From: Chloroflexota bacterium
GTDB lineage: Bacteria; Chloroflexota; Dehalococcoidia; DSTF01; RBG-16-68-14
Reading direction: 5' to 3'
NCBI GenBank assembly: GCA_003228685.1
Contig: QIFC01000016.1
Location: forward strand, 1 to 39,250
DNA: 39,250 bases
Shown here in pieces: positions 1 to 8,548 of the stretch; the first letter of the stretch is position 1; each line of letters begins with the position of its first letter. The notes under the pieces were generated by a model that was not told where the DNA came from, made no database searches, and saw only the letters and a program-made list of their open reading frames with translations. The translations under genes were made by a program, and so were the position numbers.

Positions 1-23
1 GGCCTGAAGTTCTAAGGAGCACT

Positions 24-764
24 ATGGTGACACAACGCCAACCTCAGGGAGAGAAATTCGGCGGGGACCAGGAACCGGAACTCACCGAGAACGTCCTCTA
101 CATCAACCGGATCTCCAAGGTTGTGAAGGGTGGCCGCCGCTTCAATTTCAGCGCTGTTGTCGTCGTTGGTGACGGCCAAGGCGGCGTGGGCGCCGGCCTG
201 GGCAAGGCACATGAAGTGCCGGAGGCCATCCGCAAGGGCGCGAGCATTGCCCGCCGCAGCCTGATCAAGATCACGATGCAGGACACGACCATCCCGCACG
301 AGGTCTTCACCAAATTCGGCGCCGCAAAGGTGCTGATGAAGCCCGCCTCCGCAGGCACCGGCGTCATCGCCGGTGGTGGTGTGCGCGCCGTCGTCGAGGC
401 GGCCGGCATTCGCGACATCCTCACGAAGTCGCTCGGGAGCAACAACCCAATCAACGTCGTCAAGGCAACGATTCAGGGCCTGGCGAGCCTGCGGATGCCC
501 GAACAGGTCGTCGCGCGCCGCAGGGCCAGCGTCCAGTCTGCGCCTGAGCCGTCGGAGCAGCCAGCGCCGGCGGACGCACCGGCGGACGCACCCGCGGACG
601 TACCGGCGGCGGAAGCACCGGCCACGGATGAGCCCACGCCCGCGGAGCAGCCCGCGCCGGCGGACGTACCGGCGGCGGAAGGACCGGTCAAGGATGAGCC
701 CACGCCTGCGGAGCAACCTCTGCCGGCTGAGCAGCCCACGTCTACGGAGAAGCCGAATGACTAA
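24..764 (+). CDS. rpsE: 30S ribosomal protein S5 with long C-terminal tail
   Basis: S5 sits on the small subunit near the decoding centre and supports translational accuracy. The first ~165 residues follow the S5 family: an N-terminal double-stranded-RNA-binding fold ([17 protein letters not shown], then [14 protein letters not shown]) and the C-terminal domain ending around PEQVVARR. The protein is 246 aa against a usual 165-175. The extra ~75 residues are a Pro/Ala/Glu/Asp low-complexity tail with a 22-residue tandem repeat. The ATG follows AAGGAG at 14-19. The gene overlaps rpmD by 8 bp, as expected in the spc operon. Confidence 0.97.
   Translation: MVTQRQPQGEKFGGDQEPELTENVLYINRISKVVKGGRRFNFSAVVVVGDGQGGVGAGLGKAHEVPEAIRKGASIARRSLIKITMQDTTIPHEVFTKFGAAKVLMKPASAGTGVIAGGGVRAVVEAAGIRDILTKSLGSNNPINVVKATIQGLASLRMPEQVVARRRASVQSAPEPSEQPAPADAPADAPADVPAAEAPATDEPTPAEQPAPADVPAAEGPVKDEPTPAEQPLPAEQPTSTEKPND
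594..725 (+). repeat. 66-bp tandem repeat (x2) inside rpsE tail
   Basis: Two imperfect direct copies of 66 bp (594-659 and 660-725) encode [20 protein letters not shown].. and [20 protein letters not shown]... They are preceded by shorter APADAPAD-type repeats. The unit is a whole number of codons, so copy number can change without breaking the frame. Confidence 0.85.
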
Positions 765-942
765 GCTGCGCATCACCTGGGTGAAGAGTACGATCGGGCG
801 TAGGTTCGACCAGAAACGCACGGTGCGCGCTCTCGGACTTCGCCGCCTAGGCCACACGGTTGAGCTTGGTGACTCTCCTTCGCTGCGTGGTATGATTAAG
901 AAGGTGCATCATTTGGTGTCCGTCGAGGAGACTGAGGACTAA
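757..942 (+). CDS. rpmD: 50S ribosomal protein L30
   Basis: This 61-aa protein begins [16 protein letters not shown] and has the L30 pattern: a short beta strand, the STIGR motif, then [16 protein letters not shown] and a C-terminal [10 protein letters not shown] strand. L30 binds 23S rRNA on the large subunit. The ATG lies inside the last codons of rpsE (8-bp overlap), so translation is probably coupled. Its place between rpsE and rplO is the canonical one in the spc operon. Length is typical for the family. Confidence 0.95.
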   Translation: MTKLRITWVKSTIGRRFDQKRTVRALGLRRLGHTVELGDSPSLRGMIKKVHHLVSVEETED

Positions 943-944
943 CT

Positions 945-1556
945 GTGCAACAACATGAGCTTCGGCCCCCGCGGGGCGCCAAGAAGAATCGCAGGCGCGT
1001 TGGGCGCGGGAATGCCAGCGGCCACGGCACCTACTCCGGCCGCGGCATCAAGGGCCAGCAATCGCGCTCAGGCTACAAGACCCGCCCCTTCTTTGAAGGC
1101 GGGCAGACGCCGCTCGTGCGCCGCCTGCCTCACCGGCGCGGCTTTCGCAATCCGTTTCGCGTGGAGTACGTCCCGATTAGTCTCAATGACCTCGGCCGCG
1201 TAGACGGCGATCAGGTCACACCAGAGTCGCTTCGTGATGCGGGCGTGATTCGCTCGGTCAAGAAGCCAATCAAGATCCTCGCGGACGGCGATCTCAGTGG
1301 CGCCCTGACCGTCAAGGTCCACCGCGTGTCGGCATCAGCCCGCGCAAAGATCGAGGCCGCGGGCGGCACGGTAGAAGAGCTGACGCCACGCAAGGACCCA
1401 GAGCAGAAGCGCCAGCGCGGCAAGAAGAAGAAGAGCGCCGCGCCTGAGGCCGAAGCCACCGCCGAGGAAGATGCCGCGTCATCGGACGAGGCATCCGAGG
1501 ACGAAGCGAGCGACGCAAAGAAGGCCAGCCAGGACAAGGAGCCCGATGGCGAGTAG
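945..1556 (+). CDS. rplO: 50S ribosomal protein L15
   Basis: L15 is an early assembly protein of the large subunit. The N-terminus (LRPPRGAKKNRRRVGRG, then GHGTYSGRGIKGQQSRSG) is the classic Gly/Arg-rich L15 extension that threads into rRNA, followed by the globular domain. The start is GTG, two bases after the rpmD stop and preceded by GAGGAG; the nearby ATG at 954-956 is out of frame. At 203 aa it is ~50 residues longer than usual, the excess being an acidic/lysine-rich Glu-Ala-Asp-Lys tail. Confidence 0.95.
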   Translation: MQQHELRPPRGAKKNRRRVGRGNASGHGTYSGRGIKGQQSRSGYKTRPFFEGGQTPLVRRLPHRRGFRNPFRVEYVPISLNDLGRVDGDQVTPESLRDAGVIRSVKKPIKILADGDLSGALTVKVHRVSASARAKIEAAGGTVEELTPRKDPEQKRQRGKKKKSAAPEAEATAEEDAASSDEASEDEASDAKKASQDKEPDGE

Positions 1557-2910
1557 AGCGGCCCGACAGCAGCAGGTCCCCCGGCCGCGGCTCCTGCAGG
1601 CGGTCATCGATGCGTTCCAGCAGCCGGACATCCGGCAAAAGCTCTTTATCACACTCGGGCTGCTGGTGGTCTTCCGCTTTGTGGCCCACGTGCCCATCCC
1701 GGGCGTCGACCGGGCACTCCTGGAGCAGGCGTTCGATAACAACGCTCTGCTCGGTCTGTTCAACCTGTTCAGCGGCGGCGCGCTGCGTAACCTGAGCGTG
1801 GCCGCCCTGGGCGTCTACCCGTTCATCACGGCCCAGATCATCATGAACCTGCTAGTGCCCATCGTGCCCAGCCTGCAGGCGCTCTCCCGCGAGGGCGAGT
1901 CGGGCCGAAACCGAATCCAGCTCTACACTCACTACGCCGCCGTGCCCATGTCCATCGTCCAGGGATATGCCCAGCTCGTCATCCTGGAGCAATCCGGCGC
2001 CATTAGCGGCATCGGCTTCACTGGACCCGAAGCGCTGCCGACCATTTCGGCTGTGATCTCGATGATGGCAGGCACGATGTTCCTGGTCTGGCTAGGTGAA
2101 TTAATCACCGAGAACGGCATCGGCAACGGGATCTCGCTGATCATCTTCGGCGGCATCGTCGCCGGACTGCCCACACTCTTCCCAAGCATCGTCAGCCAGA
2201 ACGTCGGCTGGTTCAGCATCGCCGCGATGGTCGTCATCGGCGTTGGCGTACTCGCGGCGATCGTGTTCGTGCAGGAGGCGCAACGGCGCATCCCCGTTCA
2301 ATATGCCCGCAGCGTCTTCAAATCCGGCCGCATGTACCGGCAGTCAGGGCAGAGCCATATCCCGCTCAAAGTAAACTCCGCGGGCGTGATCCCGCTGATC
2401 TTTGCCTTCTCGATCGTGATCTTCCCGCCGGTCGCCGCCGACTTCGTGCGCAACCAGACCGACACTGAGTGGGTAGTCAATTTCTCGACCGTCATCGTCG
2501 ACTGGTTCGGGCCCACGGGCTCTGTTGTGTCGCCGATCTTTATCATCACCGTCTTCGTGTTGGTGATGATCTTCACGTTCTTCTACACGCTCGTCGTCTT
2601 CCAGCAGCAGAACATGGCTGAGAACCTCCAGAAGAACGGCGGGTTCGTGCCCGGCATCAGGCCGGGGCGCCCCACCGCCGAATACATCATGCGCGTATTG
2701 GTGCGCATCACGTGGGGAGGCGCCATCTTCCTGGGATTCGTCGCGGTCGTCCCCTACCTGCTGCCCTACGTCGTCACCGGCTTCCAGAACGTCAACTCAT
2801 TGACGTTGAGCGGTACCGGGCTTCTCATCATGGTCGGTGTGGTGCTCGATACAATGCGCCAGCTTGAATCGCAGCTGATGATGCGCAACTACGAGGGCTT
2901 CATTCGCTAA
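1546..2910 (+). CDS. secY: Protein translocase subunit SecY
   Basis: SecY is the channel of the SecYEG translocon in the cytoplasmic membrane. The 454-aa product has ten hydrophobic segments and family landmarks: FNLFSGGALRNLSVAALGVYPFITAQIIM near residues 65-95, LTENGIGNG, and the cytosolic loops VQEAQRRIPVQYA and NLQKNGGFVPGIRPG. The ATG at 1546 is inside the end of rplO (11-bp overlap) and gives MASRAARQQQ; it suits the family better than in-frame starts further upstream. Regulation is presumably with the spc operon. Confidence 0.96.
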   Translation: MASRAARQQQVPRPRLLQAVIDAFQQPDIRQKLFITLGLLVVFRFVAHVPIPGVDRALLEQAFDNNALLGLFNLFSGGALRNLSVAALGVYPFITAQIIMNLLVPIVPSLQALSREGESGRNRIQLYTHYAAVPMSIVQGYAQLVILEQSGAISGIGFTGPEALPTISAVISMMAGTMFLVWLGELITENGIGNGISLIIFGGIVAGLPTLFPSIVSQNVGWFSIAAMVVIGVGVLAAIVFVQEAQRRIPVQYARSVFKSGRMYRQSGQSHIPLKVNSAGVIPLIFAFSIVIFPPVAADFVRNQTDTEWVVNFSTVIVDWFGPTGSVVSPIFIITVFVLVMIFTFFYTLVVFQQQNMAENLQKNGGFVPGIRPGRPTAEYIMRVLVRITWGGAIFLGFVAVVPYLLPYVVTGFQNVNSLTLSGTGLLIMVGVVLDTMRQLESQLMMRNYEGFIR

Positions 2911-2959
2911 CCCTGTTCCAGCGCGTGCGGTTGCGCGCGCATCAACCATAGAGGAAGCC

Positions 2960-3622
2960 ATGAATCTGATCCTGCTCGGCCCGCCGGGTACCGGAAAAGG
3001 CACTCAGGCGAAACTGGTCGCCGATCAATTGAACGCGCTACACATCGCGACCGGCGACCTCTTTCGCGAAGCCGTCAAACAGGGTACCGAGCTGGGCCTG
3101 CGCGCCAAGGCGTACATGGACCGCGGCGACCTGGTCCCGGACGAAGTGACTATCAGCATGCTGCTGGAGCGCATCGAGCAGCCGGACGCGCAGGGCGGCG
3201 CCATCTTCGATGGCTTCCCGCGCACGCTCCAACAGGCGCAAGCGCTCGACAACGCATTGGCCGCCAAGGGCAAGGAGGCTGATGCCGCGCTCCAGATTAC
3301 CGCGCCGGACGACGAGATCGTGCGGCGCCTGAGCGGCCGCTGGCTCTGTCCCAGTTGTGGAGCCATCTACCACGAACAGACGCGACCTCCAACACAAGAC
3401 AAGGCCTGCGACAAGTGCGGCAGCGAGCTATACCAGCGCGACGATGACAAGCCTGATGTCGTCCGCGCGCGGCTCGAAAAGCAGCGCCCTCCGGCCGAGA
3501 TGCTGGACTACTACCGCGACCAAGGCAAGCTCGTCGACATCGACGGCGCGCGAGCGCCAGAGGAGGTCACGAAGGACCTGCTGGCCGCAATCGAGAAGGC
3601 GACGGCGGGAGTGAGCAACTAG
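2960..3622 (+). CDS. adk: Adenylate kinase, zinc-binding LID type
   Basis: It interconverts ATP + AMP and 2 ADP in the cytosol. The P-loop GPPGTGKGTQ is at residues 7-16, the AMP-binding DGFPRT at ~84-89, and the LID domain carries C130-x2-C133 and C150-x2-C153, the four-cysteine structural zinc site of long-form Gram-positive-type enzymes. Length, 220 aa, is standard. GAGGAAG precedes the ATG. It lies between secY and map, the usual arrangement when the spc operon extends into adk. Confidence 0.97.
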   Translation: MNLILLGPPGTGKGTQAKLVADQLNALHIATGDLFREAVKQGTELGLRAKAYMDRGDLVPDEVTISMLLERIEQPDAQGGAIFDGFPRTLQQAQALDNALAAKGKEADAALQITAPDDEIVRRLSGRWLCPSCGAIYHEQTRPPTQDKACDKCGSELYQRDDDKPDVVRARLEKQRPPAEMLDYYRDQGKLVDIDGARAPEEVTKDLLAAIEKATAGVSN

Positions 3623-3625
3623 CAG

Positions 3626-4429
3626 ATGCCGATTATCATCAAATCCGACGAAGAGATCGCCATCATGCACGAAGCCGGCCTGATCCTGGCCGAAGTGCTG
3701 GAGATTCTGGCGGCTGAAATTCACCCTGGCACTATCATCCTTGATCTTGATACAATCGTGAAGGAAGAGTACCTCCGCCGGAATGTGGTACCTACATTTC
3801 TCGGGTACCATGGTTTTCCGGCGCATGTCTGTGTGTCCGTGAACGACGAGATCGTCCACGGCATACCGAGTGGTCGCGAGTTGCAGAACGGAGACATCGT
3901 CGGTATCGATCTGGGACTGACTCACCAGAGGTTCGTCGCGGATTCAGCGCTGACAGTGGGTGTGGGCAAGATCGGACAAGAAGAGCAACGCCTGATCGAC
4001 ACAACCCATCGCTCCCTCTGGGCAGGTATCCAGGCCGCAAGGCCGGGCGCCCGGCTGAGCGACATCTCGCACGCGATCCAGACATGCGCGGAGCCGGAAG
4101 GGTATTCGCTCGTGCGCGAGTACGTCGGTCACGGAATCGGGCGCGCGATGCATGAAGATCCGCAAATACCGAACTTCGGCCCTCCAGGCCGGGGCCCGGT
4201 ATTGCAGAAAGGGATGGTACTGGCGCTGGAGCCAATGGTGAATATGGGAGACTGCCATACCAAGCAGCACGACGACCACTGGACCGTCAGCACACTGGAC
4301 GGCAGCCTGTCAGCGCACTTTGAGCACACAATCGCCATCACGGAAGAAGGCCCTGTTGTGTTGACGCTGCGCAGCAATGAACTCGAGCTGGCTGGGGCCC
4401 TGGCCGAGCCGGCGAAGGTACGCAGCTAG
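3626..4429 (+). CDS. map: Type I methionine aminopeptidase
   Basis: It removes the initiator methionine from nascent proteins. All five metal ligands of the pita-bread fold are present: D95 (GIDLG), D106 (ADSA), H169 (GHGIGRAMHE), E202 (ALEPM) and E233 (HFEHT). The length, 267 aa, is normal, and there is no N-terminal zinc-finger extension. The start lies 3 nt after the adk stop and the stop abuts the infA ATG, indicating one transcript with tight coupling. Confidence 0.97.
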   Translation: MPIIIKSDEEIAIMHEAGLILAEVLEILAAEIHPGTIILDLDTIVKEEYLRRNVVPTFLGYHGFPAHVCVSVNDEIVHGIPSGRELQNGDIVGIDLGLTHQRFVADSALTVGVGKIGQEEQRLIDTTHRSLWAGIQAARPGARLSDISHAIQTCAEPEGYSLVREYVGHGIGRAMHEDPQIPNFGPPGRGPVLQKGMVLALEPMVNMGDCHTKQHDDHWTVSTLDGSLSAHFEHTIAITEEGPVVLTLRSNELELAGALAEPAKVRS

Positions 4430-4648
<219 letters not shown>

Positions 4649-4659
4649 CGAGAGAGCAG

Positions 4660-4773
4660 ATGAAAGTACAAGCATCCGTCAAGAAGCGCTGCGATAACTG
4701 CCAGATCGTCCGCAGGCGAGGCGTCGTTCGCGTGATCTGCCAGAATCCGCGCCATAAGCAGCGCCAGGGCTAA
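4660..4773 (+). CDS. rpmJ: 50S ribosomal protein L36
   Basis: A 37-aa zinc-ribbon protein, [20 protein letters not shown] onward. The zinc ligands are C11, C14, C27 and H32, so this is the zinc-containing form of L36. GAGAGCAG precedes the ATG. It lies between infA and rpsM in the canonical order. Confidence 0.96.
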   Translation: MKVQASVKKRCDNCQIVRRRGVVRVICQNPRHKQRQG

Positions 4774-4785
4774 GGAGCATAACCG

Positions 4786-5169
4786 ATGGCACGTATTGCC
4801 GGCATTGATGTCCCCCGCGACAAGCGAATCGACGTGTCGCTGCGCTACATCTACGGCATCGGCGCCACCACCGCGGCTCTGATCTGCGAGCAAGCGAAGG
4901 TGGATGGCGACACGAAGACGAATGAGCTTGCCGACGACCAGGTCACGCGCATCCGCGAAGTGATCGACAAGACCTATACGGTCGAGGGAGACCTGCGAAG
5001 GCAGGTGCGCCAGAACATCCAGCGGCTGATCGAAATCAACTGCTATCGAGGCATTCGCCACCGGCGCAACTTGCCGGTTCGTGGCCAGCGCACGAAGACC
5101 AACGCCCGCGGTCGCAAGGGTCCCGGCAGGCCTATCGCAGGCAGGAAGAAGACGCTCGCCAAGAAGTAG
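4786..5169 (+). CDS. rpsM: 30S ribosomal protein S13
   Basis: S13 lies in the small-subunit head and contacts the P-site tRNA and the large subunit. The product (127 aa) starts [20 protein letters not shown] and has the helix-two-turn-helix signature [10 protein letters not shown]. Its conserved basic C-terminus runs from [19 protein letters not shown] into a lysine-rich end. TAAGGAG from the rpmJ stop region supplies the ribosome binding site. Confidence 0.97.
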   Translation: MARIAGIDVPRDKRIDVSLRYIYGIGATTAALICEQAKVDGDTKTNELADDQVTRIREVIDKTYTVEGDLRRQVRQNIQRLIEINCYRGIRHRRNLPVRGQRTKTNARGRKGPGRPIAGRKKTLAKK

Positions 5170-5187
5170 GCCGGCAAGGAGTTACAT

Positions 5188-5568
5188 ATGGGTACCGGAT
5201 CGCGACGAAAAGAACGGAAGTCTGTCCCCAAGGGACGGGCGTATATCCAGTCGACCTTCAATAACACGTTGATCACGCTGACCGACCCGAACGGCAACGT
5301 GATAGCATCCGGGAGCGCCGGTACCGTCGGCTTCAAGGGCTCCCGCAAGTCAACACCCTTCGCGGCAGGGCAGGCCGCTGAGCGCGTCGCCCGCAAAGCC
5401 ATGGACAACGGCATGCGCCAAGTGGACGTCAGCGTGAAAGGACCCGGCTCCGGCCGGGAGGCGGCCATCCGCTCGCTTCAAGCGGCCGGCCTAGCGATTC
5501 TCAGCATTCGCGACGTGACGCCTATGCCGCACAACGGCTGTCGGGCGCGTAAGCGGCGTAGAGTCTAG
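5188..5568 (+). CDS. rpsK: 30S ribosomal protein S11
   Basis: S11 forms part of the platform of the small subunit. The 126-aa sequence has the family blocks [34 protein letters not shown] and the C-terminal [18 protein letters not shown]. The ATG at 5188 is preceded by AAGGAG. It lies between rpsM and rpsD in the alpha operon. Confidence 0.97.
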   Translation: MGTGSRRKERKSVPKGRAYIQSTFNNTLITLTDPNGNVIASGSAGTVGFKGSRKSTPFAAGQAAERVARKAMDNGMRQVDVSVKGPGSGREAAIRSLQAAGLAILSIRDVTPMPHNGCRARKRRRV

Positions 5569-5581
5569 GGAGGAACCGTAC

Positions 5582-6217
5582 ATGGCCCGATACACGGGTG
5601 CCGTCTGTCGGCTTTGCCGTCGATACGGCGACAAGCTTTATCTCAAGGGTGACCGCTGCATGGGCCCTAAGTGCGCGTTTGAGCGGCGTCCCAACCCGCC
5701 CGGCCAGACCAAGAAGTTTGGCATGCGTCGCCGGCGCGTATCTGACCGCGCCCTGCAGCTTCAGCAAAAACAGCGGGCCCGCGCGACCTACGGCATCTTG
5801 GAGAAGCAGTTCCGCCGCTACTACAAGGAAGCCATCCGCCGCTCCGGCGTCACCGGCGATACGCTCGTCCGGCTGCTGGAAGGGCGTCTGGACAACGTCG
5901 TCTTCCGTCTCGGCTTTGCCGATTCGCGCGCGCAGGCGCGCCAGATCGTCCGCCACGGCCACATCAACTTAAACGGCCGCTTGACGGACATCCCGTCCTG
6001 CGCCGCCAAGATCGGCGATGAGATTACCTGGTCGGAAAAGGGAAAGCGCAGCGAACTGATCAAGATCATGCAAGAGACCATGCAGGGCAAGGAGATCCCT
6101 GACTGGCTAGGCGTCGACTCGGCCACCATGGCCGGCCGGGTCATCGCTCAACCGGACGTCGCGCAGGTAGGCGCTAAGTTCGACCCAGCGGTTATCGTCG
6201 AGTTCTACTCGCGTTAG
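5582..6217 (+). CDS. rpsD: 30S ribosomal protein S4, zinc-binding form
   Basis: S4 nucleates 16S rRNA folding and is often the alpha-operon translational repressor. The 211-aa product carries a four-Cys zinc site at the N-terminus (C9, C12, C26, C31), the Thermus-type zinc form. The S4 RNA-binding domain follows around residues 98-160 (RLDNVVFRLGFADSRAQARQ, then HINLNGRLTDIPS). AGGGAGGA precedes the ATG. Confidence 0.97.
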   Translation: MARYTGAVCRLCRRYGDKLYLKGDRCMGPKCAFERRPNPPGQTKKFGMRRRRVSDRALQLQQKQRARATYGILEKQFRRYYKEAIRRSGVTGDTLVRLLEGRLDNVVFRLGFADSRAQARQIVRHGHINLNGRLTDIPSCAAKIGDEITWSEKGKRSELIKIMQETMQGKEIPDWLGVDSATMAGRVIAQPDVAQVGAKFDPAVIVEFYSR

Positions 6218-6230
6218 GGGAAGGCAGTAC

Positions 6231-7355
6231 ATGAACGTCGCTAACTTTGAAACCACAGAACCTGCCAGCCTTACGGTCATCGAGCCGGAGGCGCCGAGCA
6301 TCACGGTTGATGAAGAGACCGAGACGTACGCTCGGCTCATTGCCGAACCGCTCGTGGCGGGCTTCGGCATCACGATGGGGAACTCGCTGCGGCGCGCTCT
6401 GCTCGGGTCCCTCCCGGGAGCGGCAATCACATCGATCCGCATCGAAGAGGTCGTCCATGAGTTCTCGACTATCAAGGGCGTCAGGGAAGACACCATGGAG
6501 CTGCTCCTGAAGTTCAAGGAGATCAGGCTGCGCCCGCTGTCAGAGCGGCCGGGCAAGCTGTATCTGGAGGCGCGCGGCCCCGGCGAGGTCCACGCGGGCG
6601 ATATTCAGGTGGCCGCCGACTACGAGATCGTCAACCCAGAACTCTACCTCGCCACACTCGATTCCGACGACGCGCAGCTCACGGTCGAGTTCACCGTGGA
6701 GCGCGGCCGCGGCTATCTCCCCGCCGATCTCTCGGACGGGCTCCCTATCGGCGTCATCCCCGTAGATGCGATCTTCAGCCCGGTGCGCAAGGTGAACTAC
6801 CACGTGGAACACACGCGAGTGGGCCAGATGACGAACTACGACAAGCTGGTCCTGGAAATCTGGACGGACGGTACCATAACGGCCTCAGACGCGGTCAGCC
6901 AGAGCGCCGACATCCTGCGCGAGGAACTGGTCATCTTCTCCCAGCTCGGGAAACCCGAACCGGCCGTCGTCGAACACGGCGTCGGCAGAGGCGTCGCGCT
7001 TGAGCCCGACAAGTACAACACCCCAATTGAGGAGTTGGACCTCTCGGTCCGGGCCTACAACTGCCTGAAGCGCAGCGGCCTCATGACCGTCGGTCAGGTC
7101 CTCGAAAAGAGTGAGGACGAACTGCTCACCCTCCGCAACTTCGGCCAGAAGTCTTACGACGAACTGAAGGCCAAGCTCAGCGAACTCGGCTACATCCAGC
7201 AGCAAGACGAGGCCGAGGACGCCAGCCCTGATGCGCTGATTGATGGAGACGAGAACGAGAACGTCAGCCCGCTCGGCGCCGCCCTGATCCAGGCTCTGCA
7301 AGAGGCCGGCGAAGACCCGACCGAGCTGTTAGAGACGGCCGACGAGAAGGCATAG
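6231..7355 (+). CDS. rpoA: RNA polymerase subunit alpha
   Basis: It dimerises to scaffold RNA polymerase and contacts UP elements and activators through its C-terminal domain. The N-terminal domain shows TLGNSLRRALL-type sequence (GITMGNSLRRALLGSLPG) and the insertion domain. The alpha-CTD, a helix-hairpin-helix fold, lies at ~270-325 (LDLSVRAYNCLKRSGLMTVG, LTLRNFGQKSYDEL). The 374-aa length includes ~50 extra acidic residues after the CTD. It sits between rpsD and rplQ, the canonical alpha-operon order. Confidence 0.97.
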   Translation: MNVANFETTEPASLTVIEPEAPSITVDEETETYARLIAEPLVAGFGITMGNSLRRALLGSLPGAAITSIRIEEVVHEFSTIKGVREDTMELLLKFKEIRLRPLSERPGKLYLEARGPGEVHAGDIQVAADYEIVNPELYLATLDSDDAQLTVEFTVERGRGYLPADLSDGLPIGVIPVDAIFSPVRKVNYHVEHTRVGQMTNYDKLVLEIWTDGTITASDAVSQSADILREELVIFSQLGKPEPAVVEHGVGRGVALEPDKYNTPIEELDLSVRAYNCLKRSGLMTVGQVLEKSEDELLTLRNFGQKSYDELKAKLSELGYIQQQDEAEDASPDALIDGDENENVSPLGAALIQALQEAGEDPTELLETADEKA

Positions 7356-7364
7356 GATTCCCTG

Positions 7365-7727
7365 ATGCGACATCGCTTAGGCTACAACAAGCTCAGCCGG
7401 AACAGCGGACATCGCAAGGCGCTACTGCGTAACCTCGTTAAGGACCTGCTCCGTCACGAGTCGATCCGCACGACCGAGCCAAAGGCCAAGGAGGCCCGGC
7501 GCTCCGCCGAGAAGATGATCACGCTGGGCAAGGACGGCAGCCTCCACGCTCGCCGCCAAGCGCTCAAGTTCCTCAACGACAAGGACCTCGTCGCGGAGGT
7601 CTTTGAAGAACTCGCCCCACGCTACGCCGACCGCAACGGCGGCTACACGCGCATTCTCAAGCTCGGCCCGCGCGGGGGCGACGGCGCTCCCATGGCCCGA
7701 ATCGAGCTGATCGACGACGAAGAGTGA
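7365..7727 (+). CDS. rplQ: 50S ribosomal protein L17
   Basis: A 120-aa protein starting [20 protein letters not shown], the invariant L17 N-terminus, then the [12 protein letters not shown] and [16 protein letters not shown] blocks and a C-terminal [20 protein letters not shown]. It binds 23S rRNA near the exit tunnel. It ends the alpha operon; the stop TGA overlaps a GTG (GTGA) that may have been the truA start. Confidence 0.97.
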   Translation: MRHRLGYNKLSRNSGHRKALLRNLVKDLLRHESIRTTEPKAKEARRSAEKMITLGKDGSLHARRQALKFLNDKDLVAEVFEELAPRYADRNGGYTRILKLGPRGGDGAPMARIELIDDEE

Positions 7728-7743
7728 CGGGCTCCCGCCTGCG

Positions 7744-8505
7744 CGCCGCATCGCCCTCCTCTTAGAATACGACGGGGCCGCCTATCATGGCTCCCAACTC
7801 CAGAAGGGCGACGCTACCATTCAAGCCACGCTGGAAACCGCGATCGAGAAGCTCACGGGAGAGCGCCCGCGCGCTGCCTTTGCCGGGCGCACGGATGCCG
7901 GCGTTCACGCCCGCGGCCAAGTGGCCGCCTTCGATACGGCCTCGGCTCTTGAGACGTCGGTGTTCGAGACCGGCCTCAACGCCTGGCTCCCCAAGGACAT
8001 CGCCGTCCGCCGCGCGCAAGACGTTGACGCCGAATTCGACCCGCGCCGGCACGCCAGCGGCCGCACGTATCGCTACACCATCTACAATGGTTCCTCCCGC
8101 TCCCCGCTTCGCCGCGCACGCGCCTGGCACGTGCGCGGCGCGCTCGACGTCAAGGCGATGCGGGACGCGGCGTCGGCCCTCGTCGGTGAGCACGACTTTG
8201 CGTCGTTCACCCGCGACGAGGGCGTCTCCACAGTCCGCTGCGTGCGACGCTGCGACGTCGTACGCGACCCGCCGATGGTGATCGTCGAGATGACGGCCAA
8301 CGCGTTCCTGCGCCACCAAGTCCGGCGCACCGTCGGCACCCTGGTTGAAGTCGGGAGCGGCAAGCTCTCCCCGAAGGCCTTCCACGGCCTCCTGGCAAAG
8401 CCTGAACTGGCTACGGCGGGACCTGTCGCGCCGCCTCACGGCCTCTGTTTGGAGGAGGTCGCCTATCAAGGCCTCGATCTTACGAACAGAAACGCGCTAT
8501 CATAG
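7744..8505 (+). CDS. truA: tRNA pseudouridine(38-40) synthase TruA, start unclear
   Basis: It isomerises uridines 38-40 in the tRNA anticodon arm. Homology begins at RRIALLLEYDGAAYHGSQLQ (from 7744). It continues through the catalytic block AGRTDAGVHARGQV, whose Asp is the nucleophile, and ends with FLRHQVRRTVGTLVEVGSGK. The frame opens after a TGA at 7708-7710, and no ATG, GTG or TTG occurs before the homology. The first standard start, GTG at 7921, would delete the catalytic Asp. A GTG overlapping the rplQ stop is one frame off, so a missing base or a rare start such as ATC at 7750 is likely. The coordinate given marks the start of homology. Confidence 0.85.
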   Translation, partial: RRIALLLEYDGAAYHGSQLQKGDATIQATLETAIEKLTGERPRAAFAGRTDAGVHARGQVAAFDTASALETSVFETGLNAWLPKDIAVRRAQDVDAEFDPRRHASGRTYRYTIYNGSSRSPLRRARAWHVRGALDVKAMRDAASALVGEHDFASFTRDEGVSTVRCVRRCDVVRDPPMVIVEMTANAFLRHQVRRTVGTLVEVGSGKLSPKAFHGLLAKPELATAGPVAPPHGLCLEEVAYQGLDLTNRNALS

Positions 8506-8512
8506 GAAGTCA

Positions 8513-8535
8513 GTCGGCGCATGCGCCGGCTTTTT
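8513..8535 (+). terminator. Hairpin plus T-run before rplM (terminator or leader)
   Basis: The stem GTCGGCG/CGCCGGC (one G-U pair) closes a CATG loop and is followed directly by TTTTT, the form of an intrinsic terminator. The T-run abuts the rplM ribosome binding site (GGAGC), so it could end the truA transcript or act as an L13 leader controlling rplM-rpsI. Confidence 0.6.
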
Positions 8536-8548
8536 GGAGCAACTTGAT

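Noticed and set aside
12-857. Long arginine-rich frame antisense to rpsE
   Set aside because: A shadow of the GC-rich repetitive tail of rpsE; it has no homology and conflicts with a certain gene.
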